A DNA stretch of 64,000 nt from Owenweeksia hongkongensis DSM 17368 (GCF_000236705.1 NC_016599.1:1612001-1676000); one strand, 5' to 3'; positions 10,044-19,560 are shown, numbered from the stretch's first letter. The notes: a model not told the origin generated them from the letters alone. Numbers and translations: made by a program.

Positions 10044-10469
10044 ATGAAAAAGCTAGTATTTTTTCTTGCTTCTATCATAACCTTTACTACTTGTAAAAAA
10101 GAAGATTTTGATAAAACCACATATATAGGATCCTTTCGGGAATATGGTTCTTATATAACCACCATTAACGATACCTTAAGACAAGTTTCTTATGACAGTT
10201 CTTCCACAAACTTATTCATATTGACTAAGAAATCTTCTCACTACACATTAAATAGAGTTTCTTCTACAGGAGATGTCATCCCAATAAAAGATAACTTTGA
10301 GCTAAATCAAAACAACGAATTTAGAGACACGATTTGGGGAGGATATTTAATGCCTGATTATCACATTTATATCAGAATTGAAAAAGACAGCTTATTTGTG
10401 GATAGAGTCCAGCACGTAGGTAGACCAAATTTTTATGTATGGGAGGCGAAAGCAGAGAAATTGGATTAA
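10044..10469 (+). CDS. Small lipoprotein, paralogue of the gene at 10649
   Basis: 141 residues with a lipoprotein signal (KKLVFFLASIITFTTC, cysteine at about residue 18). The C-terminal half has a motif pattern shared with the gene 180 bases downstream: F-R-D-T-I-x-G-G ... DSLFVDRVQHVGRPN here versus F-H-D-T-V-P-G-G ... DSIIADRFAVHGRAG there. The two are thus tandem paralogues, diverged to low identity. Beta-rich, probably on the periplasmic or outer surface; no known family recognised. It starts 36 bases after mutB and could be read through from it. Confidence 0.7.
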   Translation: MKKLVFFLASIITFTTCKKEDFDKTTYIGSFREYGSYITTINDTLRQVSYDSSSTNLFILTKKSSHYTLNRVSSTGDVIPIKDNFELNQNNEFRDTIWGGYLMPDYHIYIRIEKDSLFVDRVQHVGRPNFYVWEAKAEKLD

Positions 10470-10648
10470 TAAACTATTCATTTTTGTGAGGCTATCCTTG
10501 GTCTATCCGATTGTACTTACTTCAAGAAACTAAACACTTAACTTAGCAACAAAGCCAAAGGCCATGATTTTGAATACCCTGAAATAAGAATTAATCCAGC
10601 GCAAAAATTAATATCTTCGAATTACGAAAAGATTAAAACCCTATTGAA

Positions 10649-11122
10649 ATGAAAAAACTGACAATCATACTACTTGGTTTATCCATACTAGTTGCATGCG
10701 AAAAAGAGAGTGAAATTGATACTCAAACTCCAAGTGAAAAGAACAATTACTTTGGAATTTATTCAGGTGATTCTCATTTTATTGGAGAGAGCTACTACAG
10801 ACAAGATAGCTTAGGTAATTGGACTAATAATCCGTATGACTATCACCTTAACCCTAGCGAAACTGAGGTAAAACCAGGAATCTGGGATCAATCCAAACTC
10901 ATGCTTTATTACCGTGATAAAAATGATAGCCTGTTACTTTTTTATGATAGCGAATTTCAGCTTGATTCGAATGGAGTCTTTCACGATACCGTGCCAGGAG
11001 GGTCTAGTTACAAATACACCTATATTAAGTTTAAAGGTGATAGTATTATAGCAGATAGATTTGCTGTGCATGGCAGAGCAGGTGGTCATGGCGAGATTCA
11101 CATTAAGGCTAAAAAACAATAA
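10649..11122 (+). CDS. Small lipoprotein, paralogue of the gene at 10044
   Basis: 157 residues. The lipobox ILVAC puts the lipidated cysteine at residue 17, followed by an acidic EKESE stretch of the kind linked to surface export of Bacteroidota lipoproteins. Its C-terminal half matches the preceding lipoprotein (see there), so one probably arose by tandem duplication. It ends 14 bases before ybaB. Function unknown. The 180-base spacer in front shows no clear terminator. Confidence 0.7.
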   Translation: MKKLTIILLGLSILVACEKESEIDTQTPSEKNNYFGIYSGDSHFIGESYYRQDSLGNWTNNPYDYHLNPSETEVKPGIWDQSKLMLYYRDKNDSLLLFYDSEFQLDSNGVFHDTVPGGSSYKYTYIKFKGDSIIADRFAVHGRAGGHGEIHIKAKKQ

Positions 11123-11136
11123 ATTCTACATAAACA

Positions 11137-11463
11137 ATGTTCGGAAAAATGGGAGATATGATGGGCCAACTAAAAGATGCCCAGCAAAAAATGGAAGAAA
11201 CCAAGGAAAGGTTGAAATCTATTACCATGGTTGAAGAATCCAACAATGGAAAAATAAAAGTAACTATTAGTGCTGCTCGCGAAATAAAAGATATTCACAT
11301 TGATGAAAGCCTTTTGCAGGACACAGAAGAGCTTAGCGATAACCTCGTGCTTACGCTGAATAAGGCTATGGAAAAAGCAAACAATGTAAACGAAAGTGAA
11401 ATGCAGGGAGCTGCTGCCGGCATGATGAATATGCCGGGTATGGGAAACCTTTTCGGTAAATAA
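11137..11463 (+). CDS. ybaB: YbaB/EbfC family nucleoid-associated protein
   Basis: 108 residues: MFGKMGDMMGQLKDAQQKMEE opens the protein, followed by a coiled segment and a beta-alpha core (GKIKVTISAAREIKDIHIDESLL). This is the YbaB fold, a small dimeric DNA-binding protein of the nucleoid. A methionine/glycine-rich tail (GMMNMPGMGNLFGK) is normal in Bacteroidota members. In many bacteria ybaB sits beside dnaX-recR; here it sits between a lipoprotein and meaB, with 21 bases to meaB. Confidence 0.92.
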   Translation: MFGKMGDMMGQLKDAQQKMEETKERLKSITMVEESNNGKIKVTISAAREIKDIHIDESLLQDTEELSDNLVLTLNKAMEKANNVNESEMQGAAAGMMNMPGMGNLFGK

Positions 11464-11484
11464 AACTCCTACCTTTATTCTTGC

Positions 11485-12513
11485 ATGGACAACATCAACC
11501 CCAATTTCAAAAAATTCAAATCAGCGGAGCTACCCTCCGCTGATTGGCTTTTAGGTGAACTCAGTAAAGGGAATCGAGCAGCACTTAGCCGTGCTCTTAC
11601 TTTAGTGGAAAGCAAAAGCCAAAAGCACAGAAAAGTGGCCGAAGAGCTTATTCATAAAGCACTTCCCCTTTCTGGGAATTCTGTTCGGATTGGGATAACT
11701 GGTGTGCCTGGAGTTGGTAAGAGCACTTTTATTGAGGCGTTCGGGACTTACCTTACTTCCATTGGCAAAAAGGTGGCAGTCCTCGCTATTGATCCTAGCA
11801 GCACCAAAAACCGTGGCAGTATTTTGGGTGATAAAACCCGAATGAATGAACTTTCACAAAACGAGATGGCATTCATTCGCCCCAGCCCTTCGGCTGGCTC
11901 ACTGGGTGGTGTAGCTCGAAAGACTCGTGAATCTATCCTTCTTTGCGAAGCTGCTGGATATGATGTAATTATTGTGGAAACTGTAGGTGTTGGTCAGTCC
12001 GAAACTGCTGTAAAATCTATGGTCGACTTTTTTATGCTGCTAATGCTTGCTGGTGCTGGTGATGAACTTCAGGGCATAAAACGCGGCATCATGGAAATGG
12101 CCGATCTGCTTATTATCAACAAAGCAGATGGTAACAATGCCCGCAATGCCAAGCGCGCTAGTGGAGAGTATAAGCGTGCGCTACATCTTTTTCCTGCCAA
12201 CGATAATGAATGGATACCTCGTGTAAGTGTGGCTTCGGCCATCGAGAAAACAGGTATGAGCGATGCCTGGGAAGTAATTACTGAATTTGAAAATCAACAG
12301 AAAAATAAGGGGTATTTTAAAACTACGCGCCAAGAGCAAGCCCTAAAATGGTTTGAAGAATCTATTGGCGAACTTCTTTTAGAAAAATTCAACAGGAACC
12401 CTGAAGCACAAGAAAATTTGCAACAGCTAAAAGAAAAAGTAAGGTCCGAGAAACTCGAACCTTTTAATGCCGCCAATCAGGCGGTAGACTTTTTATTTAA
12501 GACCACTTCTTAG
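11485..12513 (+). CDS. meaB: Methylmalonyl-CoA mutase-associated GTPase MeaB
   Basis: 342 residues of the G3E-type MeaB/ArgK GTPase: P-loop GVPGVGKST, switch region DPSSTKNRGSILGDKTRM, ETVGVGQSE and the NKADG specificity motif. MeaB loads and protects the adenosylcobalamin cofactor of methylmalonyl-CoA mutase, whose genes lie 1.5 to 5 kb upstream on the same strand; the context supports this role over the old name arginine/ornithine transport ATPase. It is convergent with the T9SS protein gene, with only three bases between stop codons. Confidence 0.95.
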   Translation: MDNINPNFKKFKSAELPSADWLLGELSKGNRAALSRALTLVESKSQKHRKVAEELIHKALPLSGNSVRIGITGVPGVGKSTFIEAFGTYLTSIGKKVAVLAIDPSSTKNRGSILGDKTRMNELSQNEMAFIRPSPSAGSLGGVARKTRESILLCEAAGYDVIIVETVGVGQSETAVKSMVDFFMLLMLAGAGDELQGIKRGIMEMADLLIINKADGNNARNAKRASGEYKRALHLFPANDNEWIPRVSVASAIEKTGMSDAWEVITEFENQQKNKGYFKTTRQEQALKWFEESIGELLLEKFNRNPEAQENLQQLKEKVRSEKLEPFNAANQAVDFLFKTTS

Positions 12514-12516
12514 ATC

Positions 12517-14220
12517 TTACTGCTTTACAAAGCGCTGAGAATACACTTCTCCGTCAACTTCTGTTGAAAGAATATAGATTCCACTTTTCAGCCCACTTAC
12601 GTTTAATGGCGCTTTTGTGTCATAAATTTCTTTAGTAAGAATTTGTTGCCCTGTAATGGAATAAACTGTTAAGCGATTGATAACTCCCGAACCTTTCAAG
12701 TTTACATTCAGTACATCATTTACCGGAGAAGGGTAAACCTCAATGCGCTCCGCTAGATTGGTTTCTTTAAGGTTCATTCCTTCAAAATGAGAATTCACTG
12801 AATTTATTCCCACCGGATAAAGAATGTTTCCATTAGCAGCTGCAGCCACCAATTGAATATCTAAATCAGCAATATTACTATCTGCTGTGTAGGATAAAAA
12901 ATCGTCAGTAATTGTAACCATCACGGAATCTGCCGGAGCTAAATTCATGTTCTGATAAGCAGCCTTCCTACCGCAACTCCAAGAACCATTATATGCTGTA
13001 TAAAGAATATCCAGACTATCCAAAGTCTTAGTACTATTGTTCTTTATCCAGACATCTAAACTTGCGTCTATTTCATAAGAGTAAAAAGTTGTATCTGTTT
13101 CCGTATATGTTCTTGCATTCCCCGTAATTACAGCTGAATTAACAGAAGAAGATAAATTTACCTCGCCAAATGTTTCCGCCTTTTGATTAAAAGGATAAAT
13201 CTCTAAATGTCTATGGCAACTTTCAGCTTCACTTACCAAAGCAATTGTATTTCCCTCCAAAGCAGTTCTTGTATATCGAAAGCTTCTTGAGGTCAAATCC
13301 TCATTACGAACCGAATCGATATACTTGGTAAAAGGAAAATCTCCCTGCAAAACGATATACTCTCCAGTCGTAGCAGTTCCAACAATTCCATCTTCAAAAA
13401 ACTCTATTCTTGATACATCAAAACCAGCAGTATCACTCAAATAATATGAGTTTTCAAGGCTCAGGGTTTCTTTATTGTAAAAGCTCAATACCCCACTTCC
13501 ATTATTACTGGGAAAGTCATAAATGCAAAGTCCATCATTTTTAGAATCATAACTTCCATAATTCCCTTGGGTGTTAGACCCCGGTAATCCGGCAACAGCA
13601 TACTCAACACTATCTCCCATGTCAATTACAGCATAACTCCAACTTCCGCCACCTGACCGTTGCACAAAAACACTATCACCAATCAGCGGCACAGCAAAGT
13701 CGTTGTGAGTACCATCCTTAGTGTAATAGTCATTTAAGCTAAAGTCTTTATTAAACTTATAGATTCCAGCTCCTTTAAAAGCTAATATTTTGCCATCAGG
13801 CAAGGACTGAATACCTGTCCCAAAGTTCCAGGAACTATCCACAATATCCTTCAACTCTAAAATATTCAATGCAGTATCCAATCGCGCAATAAAGCCATAG
13901 TCATGTACCCAAAATACAGTGGTATCAAACGAAGCTCCTGAAATAAGAAAAGTGGAGTCAGATTCATTCTTAATTAAATTGACAACCCTTCGCAAGGAAT
14001 CGTGAGGCATTAATTTCCTCGCAACCACTTTACCTTCGTCACTCCATTTTACAATTTCCGACCAGTTTAAGCTACCCGGACTTGTTGAAAAAAAACGACC
14101 TCCACTCAACATCACATCATCAAAGTATTGATGATTGGTGTAAGACCGATTAAACTTCTGACCAAAAACACTGAGAGAAATGCACAGGAAAAGTGCTAGA
14201 AAAGAAATAGGGGTTTTCAT
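12517..14220 (-). CDS. Secreted protein with T9SS C-terminal sorting domain
   Basis: 567 residues: signal peptide (MKTPISFLALFLCISLSVFGQ), a roughly 460-residue beta-rich body without a domain I can name, and a C-terminal type A sorting domain. The sorting domain runs from RIEVYPSPVNDVLNVNL through VYSITGQQI and LNVSGLKSGIYIL to the terminal QRFVKQ. The protein should cross the outer membrane by type IX secretion and be attached or released there. The body has repeated DxxxF/W segments that may form propeller-like strands, but I do not claim this. Monocistronic, with its own promoter. Confidence 0.88.
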   Translation of the reverse strand: MKTPISFLALFLCISLSVFGQKFNRSYTNHQYFDDVMLSGGRFFSTSPGSLNWSEIVKWSDEGKVVARKLMPHDSLRRVVNLIKNESDSTFLISGASFDTTVFWVHDYGFIARLDTALNILELKDIVDSSWNFGTGIQSLPDGKILAFKGAGIYKFNKDFSLNDYYTKDGTHNDFAVPLIGDSVFVQRSGGGSWSYAVIDMGDSVEYAVAGLPGSNTQGNYGSYDSKNDGLCIYDFPSNNGSGVLSFYNKETLSLENSYYLSDTAGFDVSRIEFFEDGIVGTATTGEYIVLQGDFPFTKYIDSVRNEDLTSRSFRYTRTALEGNTIALVSEAESCHRHLEIYPFNQKAETFGEVNLSSSVNSAVITGNARTYTETDTTFYSYEIDASLDVWIKNNSTKTLDSLDILYTAYNGSWSCGRKAAYQNMNLAPADSVMVTITDDFLSYTADSNIADLDIQLVAAAANGNILYPVGINSVNSHFEGMNLKETNLAERIEVYPSPVNDVLNVNLKGSGVINRLTVYSITGQQILTKEIYDTKAPLNVSGLKSGIYILSTEVDGEVYSQRFVKQ

Positions 14221-14246
14221 GTAATAGTTTATTTAGTTTTCTAAAA

Positions 14247-14254
14247 CAAACTTA
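14247..14254 (-). promoter_or_regulatory. -7 element (TAAGTTTG) for the T9SS protein gene
   Basis: On the minus strand TAAGTTTG matches TAnnTTTG and lies 26 bases before the ATG at 14220. Confidence 0.6.
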
Positions 14255-14284
14255 TAAAACTATTCCTACAGAAAATGTTAAAAT

Positions 14285-14806
14285 TTAGAAATCCCTTTTT
14301 ACCTCGCCTTTTAGATAGCGTAAAGCCTTTTTAGTAGGGAAAGATTCCATCTCCATAGTTCTATTGAGGATGGTTTTGCGAAGTGCCATAGCATCATCTT
14401 TGGGCTTAAACTCGCGAGAAATATTATTGATGATACCAACCGTAGCTGATTTAGAATCGACAATCAGCTTCCAGGCTTCATCGCTAATATAAATCTGCTG
14501 AGAAAGGTTATGCTCAAATTCTTCTCGAATAGTCTCCGTAAGCAAGGTTTGATACTGTTGCGCTGTTAAGCCTTGAGAATGCAAACGAACCAAAAGACGA
14601 TCAGGAGTAATACGCTCCAGAAATAAAGAAAGACGTTCATATGCCTGCAAGCGTACGGGCAAAGCACTCTTTTGAGTTTCTTTTTTCAAAAAGTATGATC
14701 TGCGCTTTTCCTCATTCTCCATAAAATTGGAAAGCATCATATAACATAAAATCAAAAGAAATACAGAAGGAAGTGCGTATTTAAGAATATCTAAAACTAT
14801 GTCCAT
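14285..14806 (-). CDS. Membrane-anchored protein of unknown function
   Basis: 173 residues. An N-terminal membrane helix (YALPSVFLLILCYMMLSNFM) is followed by a soluble, helical, charged domain (ERLSLFLERITPDRLLVRLHSQGL ... IREEFEHNLSQQIYIS). I recognise the general type from Bacteroidota genomes but know no function. The soluble part probably faces the cytoplasm. It is divergent from the aminotransferase gene and has its own 97-base spacer. Confidence 0.75.
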   Translation of the reverse strand: MDIVLDILKYALPSVFLLILCYMMLSNFMENEEKRRSYFLKKETQKSALPVRLQAYERLSLFLERITPDRLLVRLHSQGLTAQQYQTLLTETIREEFEHNLSQQIYISDEAWKLIVDSKSATVGIINNISREFKPKDDAMALRKTILNRTMEMESFPTKKALRYLKGEVKRDF

Positions 14807-14903
14807 AGGGTGATCTAAAAGCTAAGTGGGCGTCAAATATCGTTAAATTTTAAAAAGCTTCAATACTGAAATTTGTAGCTTAGCCGCTTAATTTTTTAAG
14901 CCT

Positions 14904-16097
14904 ATGAACCTTCTCTCGGACCGTATTCAGGAACTCTCTGAATCTCAAACAATAGCAATGAATCGCAAGAGCCGCGAAATGAAAGAAAACGGCATCGATG
15001 TGATTAGTCTTTCTTTGGGAGAGCCCGATTTTAACACGCCAGACTTTATTAAAGAAGCTGCCAAGCAAGCTATAGATGATAACTACACCTACTATCCACC
15101 CATTGCCGGATACAAGGATGTGAGAGAAGCTATTAGCAAAAAGTTTAAAAGAGATAATGGGCTGGATTACTCTCCTGAGCAAATAGTAGTTTCTACAGGA
15201 GCCAAGCAATCCATTGCTAATGTGGTACTGTGCACCATCAATCCTGGTGATGAAGTACTGCTACCCGCCCCTTATTGGGTTTCTTATTATGAAATAGTAA
15301 AACTAGCTGGAGGTATTCCCGTGGTGATTCCTACCAAAATTGAAAATGACTTTAAAATTACAGGCGAAGAATTAGAGTCATTCATCAATGCTAAAACCAA
15401 AATGATGATTTTCAGCTCGCCTTGTAATCCTTCGGGCACCGTGTATACGGCCGAAGAGTTGGAGGACTTGGCCAAGGTTATTAAGGTTCACCCTAACTTG
15501 TTGGTGATTAGCGATGAAATATATGAGCTTATAAACTTTGAAGGCAAGCACGCCAGCCTTGCGGCAAATACCGAAATCTATGATCAGGTTATCACCATCA
15601 ATGGTGTTTCCAAAGGTTTTGCAATGACGGGCTGGAGATGTGGATACATTGGCGCACCACTTTGGTTGGCCAAAGCTTGCGACAAAATGCAAGGCCAATT
15701 TACCTCAGCTACATGTAGCATTACGCAACGTGCAGTGCTTGCCGCGTTAGAAGCTGATCCTTCTGAGGTTAGCTATATGAAGGATGCTTTTGCCAAAAGG
15801 CGTGATTTGGTTCTGGGACTACTCAATGAAATACCTGGAATTGAAACCAACTTACCAATAGGTGCATTTTACATTTTCCCTAATGTGACTAAGCTTTTCA
15901 ACAAAAAGCACAATGGAAAAGAGATTGGAAACTGTAACAACCTTTGCCTTTACCTTTTGGAGGAGGCTCAAGTAGGGTTGGTTCCCGGAGATGCTTTTGG
16001 AAGCCCAAACTGCATTCGTATTTCATACGCTGCTTCTGAAGAAACTTTGGTGGAAGCCTTGAAAAGAATTAAATCAGCAATAGAAAAACTTAGTTAG
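14904..16097 (+). CDS. Class I PLP-dependent aminotransferase (aspartate aminotransferase type)
   Basis: 397 residues, fold type I aminotransferase. SLGEPDFNTPDFIKEAA, TGAKQSIANV, SSPCNPSGTVY and the PLP lysine motif GVSKGFAMTGWRCGYIG match the aspartate/prephenate aminotransferase Igamma group. It transfers amino groups between aspartate (or aromatic amino acids) and 2-oxoglutarate in the cytoplasm. It is followed one base later by the DUF4254 gene, so the two are probably co-transcribed with the glycosyltransferase and TrkH genes after it. Confidence 0.93.
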   Translation: MNLLSDRIQELSESQTIAMNRKSREMKENGIDVISLSLGEPDFNTPDFIKEAAKQAIDDNYTYYPPIAGYKDVREAISKKFKRDNGLDYSPEQIVVSTGAKQSIANVVLCTINPGDEVLLPAPYWVSYYEIVKLAGGIPVVIPTKIENDFKITGEELESFINAKTKMMIFSSPCNPSGTVYTAEELEDLAKVIKVHPNLLVISDEIYELINFEGKHASLAANTEIYDQVITINGVSKGFAMTGWRCGYIGAPLWLAKACDKMQGQFTSATCSITQRAVLAALEADPSEVSYMKDAFAKRRDLVLGLLNEIPGIETNLPIGAFYIFPNVTKLFNKKHNGKEIGNCNNLCLYLLEEAQVGLVPGDAFGSPNCIRISYAASEETLVEALKRIKSAIEKLS

Positions 16098-16098
16098 G

Positions 16099-16710
16099 AT
16101 GAAGGCGGCCCGAATGAATGATATTTTTGATCAGTGTATTGCTGATTATCACCAAACTGATCACGTGGATAGCGCTGAAAACAACACTTTTCCAAAAGAT
16201 AGTTTTGACCATCTTCTGTATCACAAAAACTGGATTGACACCGTTCAGTGGCACCTCGAAGACATCATTCGTGACCCAAAAATAAAAGCAGAAGATGCAC
16301 TTGTAATAAAGCGTAGAATTGACGCCAGCAACCAGGATCGTACAGATTTGGTAGAGCAGGTAGATGATTATTACTTAAGTTCTTTTGGTGACATTAACCC
16401 AAAGAAACATGCTCGTGTGAATACCGAAAGTCCTGCATGGGCCATTGATCGCCTTTCTATTTTGGCACTCAAAATTTACCACATGCGCGTGGAGGCTTCT
16501 CGTACTGATGTGAATGACGAATTGCTCAACAAAAATCAGTTTAAACTAAATGTACTGCTTACTCAGCGTGAAGATTTGAGCCTTGCCATCGACCAACTTA
16601 TTGAGGACCTTCAAAGTGGCGACCGCATTATGAAAGTATATCGCCAAATGAAGATGTACAATGATCCGGAACTGAACCCCGTGCTGTACGCCAAAAAGAA
16701 CAATGGCTAA
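16099..16710 (+). CDS. DUF4254 domain protein
   Basis: 203 residues, all-helical and acidic, with the DUF4254 pattern HKNWIDTVQWHLEDIIRDP and ESPAWAIDRLSILALKIYHM. Function unknown. The family recurs beside family 9 glycosyltransferases in Bacteroidota, as here, where its stop shares one base with the next start (TAATG). That suggests a role in envelope sugar assembly; this is inference from context. It could also start at the second ATG (16114). Confidence 0.85.
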   Translation: MKAARMNDIFDQCIADYHQTDHVDSAENNTFPKDSFDHLLYHKNWIDTVQWHLEDIIRDPKIKAEDALVIKRRIDASNQDRTDLVEQVDDYYLSSFGDINPKKHARVNTESPAWAIDRLSILALKIYHMRVEASRTDVNDELLNKNQFKLNVLLTQREDLSLAIDQLIEDLQSGDRIMKVYRQMKMYNDPELNPVLYAKKNNG

Positions 16711-17747
16711 TGCATTTGGTGGTACTTCGGTTTTCTGCAATTGGCGATGTGGCCCTTACCGTGCCAGTCATTGCTCAAATTAAGCAGACCTATCCCGAAG
16801 TAAAAATCACCGTTGTAACCCGAGGTTTTTTAAAATCACTTTTTTCGGCAGTGGATGTCAACTTTTTGGAGGCAGACCTCAATGGTCGGCACAAAGGATT
16901 TAAGGGCATCAAAAAACTTCATTCAGACATCAAAAAACTAAACCCCGATAAGATTATAGATCTTCATGGGGTTTTACGCACACATATTCTCAAGCGCTTT
17001 TTCAGCTTAAACCGAATCCCGTTTTTCAGTATTAATAAAGGAAGGGAAGGCAAAAAGGAGCTTACCCGAAAAGAAAACAAAGTCTGGAAACAGCAAAAAC
17101 ACAGCACCACCCGATACGCTGAAGTATTTGCTGAAGCAGGGTTTCCTATTAATTGGAAAACTGAATCTATTCCACATTTAAAGTACACCAATCCAAAAGC
17201 TGAAGAAGTTTGGGCCGAAATAAAAACCGAAAGTACAGCTACTATAGGCATCGCTCCGCTCACCACTTTCAAAGGTAAAACTTGGCCTTGGGAAAAAGTA
17301 GAAGAACTTGTTCAGCAATTGTGTGAACAGCAAATTCAGGTAGTTCTATTTGGAGGTAAAGGCGATAAAGAAATCTTGGACAAACTCACGCTGAACCAAA
17401 CTTTGGTTTCAAACCTTGCTGGAAAATTACCTTTTGATGCAGAAATTGCCTTGATGAAAAAGCTTGACGCCATGGTAAGCATGGATTCATCCAATATGCA
17501 TTTGGCAACATTAGCTGGCACTCCTGTAGTTTCTATTTGGGGTGCAACACACACCTTGGCGGGATTTGGGCCTTTGGGCAAAAATGATCACCTCATTGCC
17601 GAAATTCCAAAAGAAGAACTGGATTGCCGCCCATGCTCTGTGTTTGGAAACAAGCCATGCTTTAGAGGAGATTACGCCTGTTTGAACTATCTTTCCTCAC
17701 AATCTGTATTGGAAAAAGTAATCTTGGCAACTAAGCAAAAGCTGTAA
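16710..17747 (+). CDS. Glycosyltransferase family 9 (heptosyltransferase-like)
   Basis: 345 residues, GT-B fold. The N-terminus VLRFSAIGDVALTVPVIAQI and the C-terminal domain segments GIAPLTTFKGKTWPWEK, VLFGGKGDKE, MDSSNMHLATLAGTPVVSIWG are typical of WaaF/WaaC-like heptosyltransferases that add sugars to the LPS inner core from the cytoplasmic face. Acceptor and sugar are not determined. Start overlaps the DUF4254 stop by one base and the stop is one base from trkH, so translation is probably coupled. Confidence 0.92.
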   Translation: MHLVVLRFSAIGDVALTVPVIAQIKQTYPEVKITVVTRGFLKSLFSAVDVNFLEADLNGRHKGFKGIKKLHSDIKKLNPDKIIDLHGVLRTHILKRFFSLNRIPFFSINKGREGKKELTRKENKVWKQQKHSTTRYAEVFAEAGFPINWKTESIPHLKYTNPKAEEVWAEIKTESTATIGIAPLTTFKGKTWPWEKVEELVQQLCEQQIQVVLFGGKGDKEILDKLTLNQTLVSNLAGKLPFDAEIALMKKLDAMVSMDSSNMHLATLAGTPVVSIWGATHTLAGFGPLGKNDHLIAEIPKEELDCRPCSVFGNKPCFRGDYACLNYLSSQSVLEKVILATKQKL

Positions 17748-17748
17748 A

Positions 17749-19560
17749 ATGATTTTTCAAGAAATCAGGGAAAAGGTCAAACTCTTTATTTACGACTCCC
17801 GGGATATTGTCTTAAAACTATTTCGGGTAAGCAGTGTGATAGTTGCCTTTATAGCGGTACTAAGCATACTCTATTTTCATGGATTTAACATTACCAGTGA
17901 AGAGAACAAGGTAATCACCATAATACTCAGGGTAGCATTCGGCTACTTTGTTATAAAGTATTTGGTCCGGCTACTTTTTAGCCTGCAACCTCTCAAAGAT
18001 TTTAAAAACTCCCTATTTGAAGGAGTCCTTATTCTTCTGGTGATTCTCAATGCCTCCTTTGCATTTCTCTTTGATTGGGAGTTGATTCATCATCTAGGTC
18101 AATTTCTCAATATTGAAAATATTAACTGGTTTTTTGCAGTTGGCATTCAACTCTACTTTGTACTCATTTTGGTAAATGAAGTTGGGCGTGCAGGCAGCCG
18201 CTTAAGCTCCTTCAACCTCTCTCCACCAGCCATGCTTATTGGCTCATTCTTTATTCTTATCCTTTTCGGAAGTGGTCTTTTAGTTCTTCCCGAAATGACA
18301 TCTAGCGGAGAATCCATGCCCTACTTTGATGCACTCTTCACCTCTATTTCGGCTAGCTGCGTTACAGGTTTGATTGTAGTGGATACAGCGACTTATTTTA
18401 GCCTAAAGGGCCAAATGGTAATCATGCTCCTTATTCAATTGGGTGGTTTAAATATTATCTCTTTTGCAAGTGTATTTGCGCTCATCGCTAGGCGCGGAAT
18501 TGGGCTAAAGCATCAAAGCATGCTTCAGGAGAGTCTCAATGCCGAATCATTAAGCGCTAGCTCTTCACTATTCCGACAGATATTTCTGTTTAGCATGTTG
18601 ATAGAAATAGCAGGTGCAGTGCTCATTTTCTTTTCCTGGAAAGACATCCCTGAGGTAAGTGCCACGTCAGACAAAATATTCTACAGCATTTTTCATAGTA
18701 TTTCTGCTTTTAACAATGCTGGTTTCTCCGTTTTCTCAAATGGCCTTTTTGAGGAAGGAGTTCGAAACGCCTATACATTGCACTTGGTTATAGCGCTTCT
18801 CATTATTCTTGGCGGAATTGGATTTACCACCATGCGTGACCTTTTTAGCTTTAGCAGAATAAAAGAACGTTACCAAAAAAGCTGGCGCTCACTCCGTATT
18901 GATACCAAACTTAGCCTCTACAGTGCGGCCATCCTCATACTTTCAGGGTTTGTGGTGTTTTACGTTTTTGAAGTAAACAATACCTTAAAAGATGCATCCA
19001 TCTGGGGACAAGTGGTTGGTGCGCTATTTCAATCAGTAACTACACGTACTGCTGGCTTTAACACAGTAGACGTGGGTGCTTTGGCAAAACCAGCTTTGAT
19101 ATTCAGCATTTTTCTAATGTTCATTGGAGCCAGCCCTGGCTCTACTGGTGGTGGTATAAAAACCAACACATTCGCTATTATCATTCTTGGGGCGTGGAGC
19201 ACAGCTAGAGGTAAACCCAGGTTGGAGCTTTTTAAAAGAACTATTCCTTATGATTTGCTCAATAAAGCATTTCTAATATTTTTCATTTCAATCTGCTTTA
19301 TTGCTCTCGGCATTTTTGGCCTGGCCATTTCAGAGCCTGATAAATCTTTGATAGCTCTATCCTATGAGGAGGTTTCGGCTTTTTGTACCGCAGGCCTGAG
19401 CACAGGCATCACTGCAGATTTAAGCACCACAGGCCGCGTAATCATTATGCTCAGCATGTTTTTAGGAAGAGTGGGAATACTTTCCCTTGCCTTTGCCTTA
19501 GGGCGAAACACTAAAGTGCATGACTACAAGTATCCCAAGGCCAGTCTACTGATCGGATAA
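17749..19560 (+). CDS. trkH: TrkH/KtrB-type potassium uptake channel subunit with extra N-terminal helices
   Basis: 603 residues. The core from about residue 155 has the four selectivity-filter repeats of TrkH/KtrB: SCVTGLIVVD, AFNNAGFSVF, TRTAGFNTVD and FCTAGLSTGI. Before it lie about 150 residues with four extra membrane helices. The protein imports potassium, normally gated by a cytoplasmic TrkA/KtrA RCK protein; no such gene is in the window. The gene follows the glycosyltransferase by one base. Whether the additional helices act as a sensor is unknown. Confidence 0.9.
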   Translation: MIFQEIREKVKLFIYDSRDIVLKLFRVSSVIVAFIAVLSILYFHGFNITSEENKVITIILRVAFGYFVIKYLVRLLFSLQPLKDFKNSLFEGVLILLVILNASFAFLFDWELIHHLGQFLNIENINWFFAVGIQLYFVLILVNEVGRAGSRLSSFNLSPPAMLIGSFFILILFGSGLLVLPEMTSSGESMPYFDALFTSISASCVTGLIVVDTATYFSLKGQMVIMLLIQLGGLNIISFASVFALIARRGIGLKHQSMLQESLNAESLSASSSLFRQIFLFSMLIEIAGAVLIFFSWKDIPEVSATSDKIFYSIFHSISAFNNAGFSVFSNGLFEEGVRNAYTLHLVIALLIILGGIGFTTMRDLFSFSRIKERYQKSWRSLRIDTKLSLYSAAILILSGFVVFYVFEVNNTLKDASIWGQVVGALFQSVTTRTAGFNTVDVGALAKPALIFSIFLMFIGASPGSTGGGIKTNTFAIIILGAWSTARGKPRLELFKRTIPYDLLNKAFLIFFISICFIALGIFGLAISEPDKSLIALSYEEVSAFCTAGLSTGITADLSTTGRVIIMLSMFLGRVGILSLAFALGRNTKVHDYKYPKASLLIG

